Assembly: GCF_007559335.1 (NCBI RefSeq)
Contig: NZ_VMBG01000001.1
Location: 1,550,001-1,614,000, forward strand
Direction: 5' to 3'
Length of the DNA: 64,000 nt
Source: Rariglobus hedericola
Lineage (GTDB): Bacteria > Verrucomicrobiota > Verrucomicrobiia > Opitutales > Opitutaceae
The notes beneath the pieces were generated by a model, which did no database searches, was not told where the DNA came from, and saw only the letters and a list, made by a program, of their open reading frames with translations. Below, piece after piece: positions 23,945 through 31,531 of the stretch (the stretch's first letter is position 1; each line of letters starts with the position of its first letter). The translations under genes were made by a program, and so were the position numbers.

Positions 23945-26900
23945 GTGCTCAACTTCTCCTGGGTTTCGTTGAGCGCCGCAAGCTCACGCCCCAACAACAC
24001 CGCCGTCCGCGTCAACTGCACCTCGGTGTGTTCCGCCGTGATGAAGAACCGCAGTCGCGCCCGTCCCTCCTCCACCGCCGGATAAAAAATCGGCTGCACA
24101 TTCACGCCCGCCGCACCGAGCGCCTCCGCCAGTCGCAGCGCCTTGGTCGACGAACCCGTGATGCACGGCACCACCGCCGATTCCGCGCTGAGCCCGATAT
24201 CGACCCCTTGCTCACGACACGCCCGACGGAAAAAATCTGCACGCTCGCGCAACGTGGCGGGCAACCCCGGGCGCGCCTGCAACAATTGCAGCGCCGCCAG
24301 CGCCGCCGCCGCATTGGCCGGTGACAGGCCCACGCTGTAAACAAAACCCGGCATCGTAAATTTGAGATAGTCGATCAACGCGGCATCGCCCGCCACATAA
24401 CCGCCGCAACTCGCCAGCGTCTTCGACAACGTGCCCATCCACAGGTCCACGTCACCGCGCGTCACGCCAAAATGCTCGCCCGCACCCGCACCGGTCGCGC
24501 CCAGCACGCCGAGGGAATGCGCTTCGTCCACCAGCAGCATGGCATCGTATTTTTTCTTCAACGCGACCACGCCGGGAAGCGGAGCCAGGTCGCCATCCAT
24601 GCTATAAACGCCTTCGACTGCGATCAGCACGCGCCGCGCCTTGGAGCGTTCCGCCGAGAGCAACGCTTCGAGCGCGGCCAGATCGTTGTGCGCGAAAGCC
24701 AGGCGTCGCGCGCCGGAAAGCCTTGCCCCCGTCACGATGCTGTCATGCGCCAGGCTGTCATGAATCACCAGATCCTCCGGCCCGAACAAATGCCCGATCA
24801 GCGCCACGTTGATCGAATGGCCGCTCACCGTGGCGAGTGCGCCGCCGCAGCCGAGGAACTCTGCCAGCGCGCGTTCGAGTTCACCGTGAACAGGCCGTTC
24901 GCCCGAAGCCACGCGACTGGCCGAGGCCGATGTGCCGTAGCGTAACACGGCCGCGGTTGCCGCTGCGTTCACCACCGGATCACCGGCAAGCCCGAGATAA
25001 TTATAAGACGAAAAATTAACCACCTCGCGCCCGCCAATACTCGTCATCGCGCCAGCCGTGCCGTCATGCGCCTGAAAATACGGCATCGCAAATCCCGCCT
25101 GAGCCAGCGCCGCTTTGCGGGCCGCCAGTTCACGCACCTCGGGCAATCCGCCCGTTGCCACGCCCGCCAGCACTCGCGCATCGACGCCGCGCCACTGCGC
25201 GATCAATCCGCCGTTTTCATCCGCGAGATCGAAGTCCCCGCGCACGCCATCCGCACCTTCGCTCGTCAGGATCGCCGTGCACCGCACCGTGCCGCGCACC
25301 GGCCACTCGCGCAGCTGCCGATAGTCCGCGAATCCAGTCACCAGTGCCGCCCGGCGTCGCGTATCCGCCAACCAATACAGTGCGAGTTGCAACGCCCCGT
25401 CCAAAATCGTCACCGCATCTCCCTCCGCCGCGATCACGCCCTCGACCGAGGTCGCACCGACCCGCGGCGCACCCGCCAGCGCCTGCAACGCCGGTCCGTG
25501 AAAACCAAACTCCGCATAAAACGAAACCAACGATAATTCCCCGGGCAGCGTATCCGCCCGCGCCAGCGGCTGCTCCCATCCCGACACCTTAACTGTCCGT
25601 CCCGTCGCCGCCCGCACACCCGCGTCGGTGCAAAGCGTAAACGCACCGTCCGCTCCCGTCTCGGCGTGCAACGCCACGCGGTCACCCGTCACTTCCACCG
25701 GCGCCGTCACACGGAAATCCGCCACCGCCTCCGCGCCCGTGAGCTGTCGTGCCGCCTGGAGCATCGCCGCCATCGGCAGCAACCGCCGCCCGCCCGGACG
25801 ATGCTCGCCCAGCCACGCATGCGTCGTCGTCTCGAACACCACCGCCGGCCCCGTCGTTTCCGCTGTCGCCCGTGGTGCCGCCGCAATCCACCCCGCCAGT
25901 TCGCCCACCGTGAGTGCGTGCGTAAAAATCGTGCGGGGCGGCGGCGTCATTCCCGGCAGGCTGCGTCCGAGCACCGTCATCAACTCCAAGGTCGTCAACG
26001 AATCGAAACCCAGGTCCGCCACGAACCAGTGCTCCGGTTTCACATCGCCCGGCTGCCATGCCGTGACGGCGCAGACCGAGGCCACGACCACCGCCAATGC
26101 ATCGTCGCCATCCACCGTCTCTTCTGCCGTGAGCACGTCCGCCCCGCCGCCGGCTGCTGTCGCGCGCGCGACTTTGTTTTCATCAATCAACCAATACCGG
26201 CGCTGCGCCAGCGGTGACGGCGGCAACGAGATCAAATTTCCCGCAGACCGCTCCTTCACCGTGGCCGGCGGCGGCGTTTCACCGCACGCCACCTGCTCCA
26301 GACGTTCGATCAATTCCACCGTGTCCGCCGCGTCAAAATCCACCGCCTCGGTTTCCGTGCGACGAGTCGCCAGCGTGAACGCCGTGTCGCCGACCGTCGC
26401 TCCGCTGTCACGCACGGCGCTCGCCAGCTCGCCCGCATACGTCGCTAGCAACTCCCGATTGGGTGCCGACACCGTCACGCGCTGCTGTCCGCGCACCGGC
26501 TGGTGCGTCACCGCCACCGGAGGTTCTTCAATCACGACGTGCACATTCGTTCCGCCAAAACCAAACGCGCTCACCCCCGCGCGACGCGGCGTGTCGCCTT
26601 GTCGCTTCCACGCCTCGGCCGTCACCGGCACACGCAACCGCGCCGTCGTCGACGACAATTCCTGGCGCAGCGGTCCGCTCACTGGTTGAGGAAAAATCAG
26701 GCCCGACTCGACCGCGCACACCGCTTTGAGCAGCGACGCCATGCCCGCCGACGAAAGCCCGTGCCCGATATTGGCCTTGATCGACGACACCGGCACCGGA
26801 GCCGCCGCGCCGCCAAACACATCCGCCAGCGCCGCCAGTTCGCTGCCATCGCCCGCCTGCGTCGCCGTCGCATGCGCCTCCAGCAGGCCTGCACTCGCCG

Positions 26901-27879
26901 GATCACAACCCGCGTCCCGCCAGGCATCGCGCATGACCGCCGCCTGCCCGCTCGCACTCGGGGTGAGCGGGCCCTGTCCGCGCCCGTCGTTATTCATCGC
27001 CACACCGCGGATCACTGCAACTACACGGTCGCCGTCGCGTTGCGCGTCGGCCAACCGTTTTAACACCACCGCGCCCGCACCTTCACCGAGGACGAAGCCG
27101 TTTGCCTCCGTCTGAAACGGCGCGCAGCGATCCGTGAACGACAATGCCCCGATGCGGCTGAAGCACACCATCATTGTCGGATCGATGATCGTATAGACAC
27201 CGCCCACGAGCGCCGCGTCCACGATGCCCGTGCGCAGGTGCAGCACTGCCTCGTGCAACGCCGCCAGCGCCGAGCTGCACGCCGTGTCCAACGCAAACGC
27301 CGGCCCGCGAAAATCAAACGCCTGGCTCACGTTCGCCGCGATCATGTTGAGCTGCGCGCCCGTGATCGTGTAGGCCGATATCGCCGGCACTCCCGCAAAC
27401 ACCGCGGCCTGCTCCTCCGACGTAAGGTTGGCCGCCACCCCGGAATGTCCGGACAAATTCACCGGCCCCGTCACCGCCCCGGTCAACCAAGTGCGGTGAT
27501 CCTGCGACGACGCACCCACATAAACTCCGACCCGCCCATCCGCCAAAACGCGTCGCGCATAACCCGCGTCTTCCAACGCTTGTCGCGCCATCTCCAACAT
27601 CAGGCGTTGCTGCGGGTCCATCAACCGCGCGCGTTTCGGGGTCACTCCAAAAAATTCCGGCGCGAACCATTCGATGTCATCGATGAATGCACCGGCCTGC
27701 GCAGGCGTTTTGTTCGCATGACGCGGATTCGCGCTATGCACGGTCGCGTGGTTCCACCGCAACGCGGGAACCGGACTCGTGTGAACCGAACCGGCCGCAA
27801 TCATGCGCCGGAAGGCGACCAGGTCGCGAGCACCGGGGAATTTTGCCCCGGATCCGATAATAGCCACAGCGTCACGCAT
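23941..27879 (-). CDS. AT-less KS-ACP-DH-alpha-oxoamine synthase megaprotein (serine-palmitoyltransferase-like)
   Basis: 1312 residues. Domain order: ketosynthase 1-455 with Cys201 (DTACSSAL), His336 (EAHATAT, replacing the usual HGTGT) and His373 (NIGHGLSSAG); linker ending RRYWL near 563; acyl carrier 592-668 with Ser627 (LGFDSLTT); dehydratase-like double hotdog 680-905 with His693 in H-x3-G-x4-P and Asp827 in DGALQ; PLP-dependent alpha-oxoamine synthase 910-1312 with SYNYLGL, DEAHSLGVLG and Lys1153 (GTLSKTLAS). No acyltransferase or ketoreductase is present. The last domain condenses an acyl thioester with an amino acid, as in serine palmitoyltransferase; being fused to an ACP, it may take its acyl chain directly. 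The ATG at 27879 starts the KS; a longer frame to 27990 is spurious. First gene of a four-gene operon. Confidence 0.9.
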   Translation of the reverse strand: MRDAVAIIGSGAKFPGARDLVAFRRMIAAGSVHTSPVPALRWNHATVHSANPRHANKTPAQAGAFIDDIEWFAPEFFGVTPKRARLMDPQQRLMLEMARQALEDAGYARRVLADGRVGVYVGASSQDHRTWLTGAVTGPVNLSGHSGVAANLTSEEQAAVFAGVPAISAYTITGAQLNMIAANVSQAFDFRGPAFALDTACSSALAALHEAVLHLRTGIVDAALVGGVYTIIDPTMMVCFSRIGALSFTDRCAPFQTEANGFVLGEGAGAVVLKRLADAQRDGDRVVAVIRGVAMNNDGRGQGPLTPSASGQAAVMRDAWRDAGCDPASAGLLEAHATATQAGDGSELAALADVFGGAAAPVPVSSIKANIGHGLSSAGMASLLKAVCAVESGLIFPQPVSGPLRQELSSTTARLRVPVTAEAWKRQGDTPRRAGVSAFGFGGTNVHVVIEEPPVAVTHQPVRGQQRVTVSAPNRELLATYAGELASAVRDSGATVGDTAFTLATRRTETEAVDFDAADTVELIERLEQVACGETPPPATVKERSAGNLISLPPSPLAQRRYWLIDENKVARATAAGGGADVLTAEETVDGDDALAVVVASVCAVTAWQPGDVKPEHWFVADLGFDSLTTLELMTVLGRSLPGMTPPPRTIFTHALTVGELAGWIAAAPRATAETTGPAVVFETTTHAWLGEHRPGGRRLLPMAAMLQAARQLTGAEAVADFRVTAPVEVTGDRVALHAETGADGAFTLCTDAGVRAATGRTVKVSGWEQPLARADTLPGELSLVSFYAEFGFHGPALQALAGAPRVGATSVEGVIAAEGDAVTILDGALQLALYWLADTRRRAALVTGFADYRQLREWPVRGTVRCTAILTSEGADGVRGDFDLADENGGLIAQWRGVDARVLAGVATGGLPEVRELAARKAALAQAGFAMPYFQAHDGTAGAMTSIGGREVVNFSSYNYLGLAGDPVVNAAATAAVLRYGTSASASRVASGERPVHGELERALAEFLGCGGALATVSGHSINVALIGHLFGPEDLVIHDSLAHDSIVTGARLSGARRLAFAHNDLAALEALLSAERSKARRVLIAVEGVYSMDGDLAPLPGVVALKKKYDAMLLVDEAHSLGVLGATGAGAGEHFGVTRGDVDLWMGTLSKTLASCGGYVAGDAALIDYLKFTMPGFVYSVGLSPANAAAALAALQLLQARPGLPATLRERADFFRRACREQGVDIGLSAESAVVPCITGSSTKALRLAEALGAAGVNVQPIFYPAVEEGRARLRFFITAEHTEVQLTRTAVLLGRELAALNETQEKLST

Positions 27880-28010
27880 GGATAACAGGGATTCAGGAAC
27901 TTGGTAAAACGCCACGCTCGCAAGTGAATTCCCAGTTGCTGCGCCGGTGGTTTTTGTGTCGTCTGCCGCGCCGGTCCGCGCTCGTCGCACCTTCCCGGCT
28001 CACCCACCCA
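27880..28010. promoter_or_regulatory. Divergent control region between the megasynthase and reductase genes
   Basis: 131 bp separate the two divergent start codons, so both operons of the proposed lipid pathway must be controlled from here. I could not fix convincing -35/-10 boxes by eye. The most A/T-rich part is near 27900-27915 and 27945-27960. There is no long dyad. Confidence 0.45.
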
Positions 28011-28838
28011 ATGGAACTGCGCAACCAGCACGTGTTCATCACCGGAGGCTCCAGCGGCATCGGCCTTTCCCTGGCCCGCCAAGCCGCCGCCGCGGGAGCA
28101 CGCCTGAGCCTCGTGGGTCGCGATCCGGCCAAGCTCGCCACGGCCGCCGCCGCCGTGCGGGCAAACACACCGACCACGCCGGAAGTCGTTGTTTTTCCTG
28201 CCGATGTCTCCAGCGAATCCGCCGTGCTCGCCGCCTTGCAGGCTGCCGAAGCCGTCCACGGTCCCGTTGATATTTTAATCACCTCGGCCGGTGTCGCCCG
28301 CCCGGGTTATTTCGAGGAAATCCCCGTCTCCGTCTTCGAGCGCACCATGGCGGTAAACTATTTCGGCACGCTCTACGCCATCAAGGCCGTGGTGCCGGGC
28401 ATGCGCGCCCGCGGACGCGGTGCCGTCGTGTTGGTTTCATCCGGCGCCGGCCTCGTCGGTCTTTTTGGCTATACGCCTTACGCCCCCAGCAAATTCGCGC
28501 TGCGCGGCTTGGCCGAGGCATTGCGCGGCGAACTCAAACCGGCCGGCATCGCGGTGACCATCGTGTATCCGCCGGATACCGACACGCCCCAACTCGTCGA
28601 AGAAAACCTCACCAAGCCGCCCGAGACCAAGGCCCTCACCGCCGGCGGCGGGCTTTGGACCGCCGATGCCGTCGCCCGCGTGACGCTGGACGCCGTGCGC
28701 TGCGGACGTTTTTCCGTCACCCCCGGCTTCCAACTCACCGTCTTGTCCTGGTTGCACAGCCTGATCGCGCCCGTGCTTCACTGGAGTTTTGATCGCGTCG
28801 CGACCCGCGCCCGCCGCGAGGCCGATTCCCAACGATGA
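28011..28838 (+). CDS. KDSR-like 3-ketodihydrosphingosine reductase (SDR)
   Basis: 275 residues. Classical SDR features: TGGSSGIG at 11-18, DVSS near 65, SAGV near 92, Ser143/144, Tyr157 and Lys161 (YAPSK). What singles it out is residues 186-207: YPPDTDTPQ followed by EENLTKPPETK. That run corresponds closely to the YPPDTDTP and EEN-x-TKP-x-ET stretch of human KDSR and yeast Tsc10, and is not found in FabG. The reaction would be NADPH reduction of 3-ketosphinganine to sphinganine. It diverges from the oxoamine synthase gene, which would make its substrate. The CDP-alcohol transferase gene overlaps its stop in an ATGA. The C-terminus has a hydrophobic helix (LTVLSWLHSLIAPVL), as in membrane-bound KDSR. 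Confidence 0.85.
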   Translation: MELRNQHVFITGGSSGIGLSLARQAAAAGARLSLVGRDPAKLATAAAAVRANTPTTPEVVVFPADVSSESAVLAALQAAEAVHGPVDILITSAGVARPGYFEEIPVSVFERTMAVNYFGTLYAIKAVVPGMRARGRGAVVLVSSGAGLVGLFGYTPYAPSKFALRGLAEALRGELKPAGIAVTIVYPPDTDTPQLVEENLTKPPETKALTAGGGLWTADAVARVTLDAVRCGRFSVTPGFQLTVLSWLHSLIAPVLHWSFDRVATRARREADSQR

Positions 28839-29563
28839 CCGCCACGGATCATCAAGCAGGCATCGCACTGATCGCGGGCGCGCTGATCCTGCTCGTCATC
28901 GCCACGCTTCGCGCCCCGGGTGCCCGCCATGCGCGGGTGTTGCGCGAGGGCGGCACCGCCTTCCTCGGCGAACGCCTGATGCACCTCGGCTACGGCTGGA
29001 TCGACACGCTCGCCCGCCTGTGTGCCCGCGCCGGATTAAGCGCGACCACGGTGTCGTGGCTCTCACTCGCCCTCGGTCTCGTTGCAGGTATCGCCGCAGG
29101 CTTGGGCCGCCCCGGTGCGGCCGCCTGGGCGCTCACGCTTAGCGGGCTCGGCGACGGACTCGACGGCGCCATCGCCCGCTTGCAAGGCACCGCCTCGCGG
29201 GGCGGCGCGGTGCTCGATTCGGCTCTCGACCGCTACGTGGAGTTCTTTCTGTTCGCAGGGCTCCTGTTCTTTTTTCGTGGCGAACCTCTCGCCCAACTCG
29301 TCGTTGTCACCGCGCTTTTTGGCGGCTTCATGGTCACCTACTCGACCGCCAAGGCCGAGGCGCTTCAGGTCAAACCGCCCCGTGGTTGGATGAAGCGTGC
29401 CGAACGTGTCGTATGGCTCACCGGCGGCTGTGCGATCGCCGCCGCCGCCGGACAATTCGGCTTCGGTCCCGCCCCCATCCTGATCGGCGTGTGCGCGGTG
29501 ATCGCCGTTTTCGCGAATCTCTCCGCCATCGTGCGCCTGCGCGCCCTGTGCCGCTCCGTCTGA
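28835..29563 (+). CDS. CDP-alcohol phosphatidyltransferase (candidate phosphatidylinositol-phosphate synthase)
   Basis: 242 residues, about six membrane helices. The CDP-alcohol motif is complete with standard spacing: Asp107, Asp110-Gly111, Ala114-Arg115, Gly124, Asp128 and Asp132. The sequence around it (GDGLDGAIARLQG) is of the small prokaryotic PgsA/PIP-synthase type and unlike the EPT-like enzyme at 9250-10272. With an inositol-3-phosphate synthase gene 650 bp away, the likely reaction is CDP-diacylglycerol plus inositol phosphate to phosphatidylinositol phosphate. The motif alone cannot separate inositol from glycerol or serine acceptors. The ATG overlaps the reductase stop by 4 bp. Confidence 0.8.
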   Translation: MTATDHQAGIALIAGALILLVIATLRAPGARHARVLREGGTAFLGERLMHLGYGWIDTLARLCARAGLSATTVSWLSLALGLVAGIAAGLGRPGAAAWALTLSGLGDGLDGAIARLQGTASRGGAVLDSALDRYVEFFLFAGLLFFFRGEPLAQLVVVTALFGGFMVTYSTAKAEALQVKPPRGWMKRAERVVWLTGGCAIAAAAGQFGFGPAPILIGVCAVIAVFANLSAIVRLRALCRSV

Positions 29564-29575
29564 GTCCCGCCGCCG

Positions 29576-30226
29576 ATGTCGCTCACTCATCAATGGGACT
29601 ATCTCCGCCGTCAGCTCCGGGTGCTCGTCCGCCACGTGCGCTACGCCGACGCCGCCTGGAGTGAGTCCGGCCGGCGCGCCCGGGCCGAGGCACTCGCCAC
29701 CCTTTTCCACACCGTCAATTCATGGCTGCGTGAGAGCGGTGCCGAACATTGGATCTGCTACGGCACGCTGCTCGGCTACTGGCGCGAAGGATGCATTCTC
29801 TCGCACGATCGCGACGTTGATTTTGCAGCGCCAGCCGGAGCTTATGAACACCTGAAAGCCGCGGCCTCACGGCTGCCGGACGGCTTTACGTTGCACGACA
29901 CATCGCACCGTCACGGAGGCCCAAAACTCTACATTAACTATCGCGGCTGGGAGGCGGATATTTACTTTCTCGTCGAGGAGCGCGGCACGTTGCGCACCAT
30001 CCTCAACAGTCCCAACCCGGGCGATACCGCGCCTTTCCCACGCGATTGGTTTTATCCGGCGCGCACGGCTGATTTTCTCGGAACGCCAACGCAAGTCCCG
30101 CCCGAGCCGGAATTGTATTTGAAACACACCTACGGCTACACCGGCCCCGACGCGGAGATGGACCCCGTCACACGCTACTACCGGCCGCGGGCCGGAGCCG
30201 CGCCGGCGGTCAAGCCCCGCGAATGA
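29576..30226 (+). CDS. LicD/Fukutin-type nucleotidyltransferase-fold phosphotransferase
   Basis: 216 residues. Residues 62-72 [11 protein letters not shown] and 77-83 HDRDVDF are the two hallmark blocks of LicD proteins: a GxxLGxxRxG-like turn and a D-x-D metal site. A later [15 protein letters not shown] fits the third strand. LicD enzymes attach phosphocholine, and the related fukutins ribitol phosphate, to glycans from CDP-activated donors. The gene follows the CDP-alcohol transferase by 12 bp, so it is likely to modify the head group or glycan of the same lipid. Its 3' end overlaps the convergent inositol synthase by 17 bp. Confidence 0.82.
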   Translation: MSLTHQWDYLRRQLRVLVRHVRYADAAWSESGRRARAEALATLFHTVNSWLRESGAEHWICYGTLLGYWREGCILSHDRDVDFAAPAGAYEHLKAAASRLPDGFTLHDTSHRHGGPKLYINYRGWEADIYFLVEERGTLRTILNSPNPGDTAPFPRDWFYPARTADFLGTPTQVPPEPELYLKHTYGYTGPDAEMDPVTRYYRPRAGAAPAVKPRE

Positions 30227-31334
30227 ACGCCGCGGTGCGCTCGCGCGCCTCGTGATCCGTGTATTGGACCGGCGGCGACTTCATGAAATAACTGGAAGGC
30301 GCGTCGAGTTGCCCCGACAGGCCGCGATCAAGCGCGAGTTTAATGCAGCGAACCGCATCGATGACCACACCGGCGGAGTTCGGCGAATCCCAGACTTCGA
30401 GCTTCACTTCGCACTTCAACGGCACGTTTCCGAAGGTCGTTCCTTCCATGTGGATGTGGCACCACTTGCGATCCTTCAGCCAGGGAACGTAATCGCTCGG
30501 GCCCACATGAACGTCGTCGGCCAGCATCGGTTCGCCGAGCTGGCTGGTGACCGCGTTGGTCTTGGAGATTTTCTTCGAGTCGAGACGCTCGCGCTCGAGC
30601 ATGTTGAGGAAGTCGGTGTTGCCGCCGAAATTGAGCTGGTAGGTTTTGTCGAGACGCACGCCCCGCTCGCGAAACAGGTTCACCAGCGTGCGGTGCGTGA
30701 TCGTCGCGCCCACCTGGGATTTGATGTCGTCACCGATGATGGGAAGACCGCGGTCTTTGAATCGCTTTTGCCATTCCGCTTTTGATGCAATGAACACCGG
30801 AATGCAGTTCACGAAGCCGCAACCGGCCGCGAGCACCTGCTCGACATACCACTTCGTCGCCTGCTCGGAGCCAACGGGAAGATAAGAAATCACAACATCG
30901 GTGCGCGTGTCCTTGAGGATCTTGGCCACGTCCACCACCGCGGCGGACGACTCGGTGACCTTCTCACTCACGTATTTGCCCAAACCATCGAGGGTCATGC
31001 CGCGCTGCACGGTCACACCCGACGCCGGCACATTGGCAAACTGGATGGTGTTGTTCGGCTCGACCAAAATGGCTTCGGCGAGATCCTTACCCACCTTGTT
31101 GGCATCGATGTCAAAGGCCGCGCTGAACTCGATGTCGCCGACATGGTAACCGCCCAGCACGACATTCATGAGCCCCGGCACCACTTCGTCCGCAGGTGAA
31201 TTCCGGTAAAAGTGAACGCCTTGGATCAAAGAGGACGCACAATTGCCCACACCGATGATGGCTACCCGGACTTTTCGGCGACCATCGGAAGGCGGGCTGG
31301 TTTCGGCGATCGCGGGCGTGGGGATGGATGTCAT
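30210..31334 (-). CDS. ino1: Inositol-3-phosphate synthase
   Basis: 374 residues, the size of the short bacterial and archaeal enzymes. [14 protein letters not shown] at 23-35 is the NAD-binding loop typical of myo-inositol-1-phosphate synthases. Later come [52 protein letters not shown] with the catalytic Lys region, [12 protein letters not shown] and [16 protein letters not shown]. The enzyme turns glucose-6-phosphate into inositol-3-phosphate in the cytoplasm. The start at 31334 is chosen because a longer frame (31487) adds a basic tail without homology. It converges with the LicD gene and is the metabolic marker that points to inositol lipids in this locus. Confidence 0.93.
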   Translation of the reverse strand: MTSIPTPAIAETSPPSDGRRKVRVAIIGVGNCASSLIQGVHFYRNSPADEVVPGLMNVVLGGYHVGDIEFSAAFDIDANKVGKDLAEAILVEPNNTIQFANVPASGVTVQRGMTLDGLGKYVSEKVTESSAAVVDVAKILKDTRTDVVISYLPVGSEQATKWYVEQVLAAGCGFVNCIPVFIASKAEWQKRFKDRGLPIIGDDIKSQVGATITHRTLVNLFRERGVRLDKTYQLNFGGNTDFLNMLERERLDSKKISKTNAVTSQLGEPMLADDVHVGPSDYVPWLKDRKWCHIHMEGTTFGNVPLKCEVKLEVWDSPNSAGVVIDAVRCIKLALDRGLSGQLDAPSSYFMKSPPVQYTDHEARERTAAFIRGA

Positions 31335-31531
31335 GCGGCTTTGATAAAAGTGACGAAAGCCTGCAAAGACGCCCCCGCGCCACAAGATTCTAATCAGGCG
31401 CCCATCCGTCGAAAGACGTGCCGGCCCGATTAAAATCGCGAGTCGCCCCTCCGTTTCTTTAAAACCCTGCATCGTCCTCGTCGACATGAGCCGGAGCTAA
31501 ACTGAACCGGTTCCTCTACCTTCAAAACCCC

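Noticed and set aside
23941-27879. Reading the megaprotein as a standard type I PKS or as 8-amino-7-oxononanoate synthase (BioF)
   Set aside because: There is no AT or KR, so it is not a complete PKS module; no biotin genes are nearby, and a KDSR-like reductase diverges from it, which fits serine palmitoyltransferase-type chemistry better.
28011-28838. Reading the SDR as FabG (fatty-acid ketoreductase)
   Set aside because: The YPPDTDTP and EEN-x-TKP-x-ET stretch fits KDSR and is not a FabG feature.
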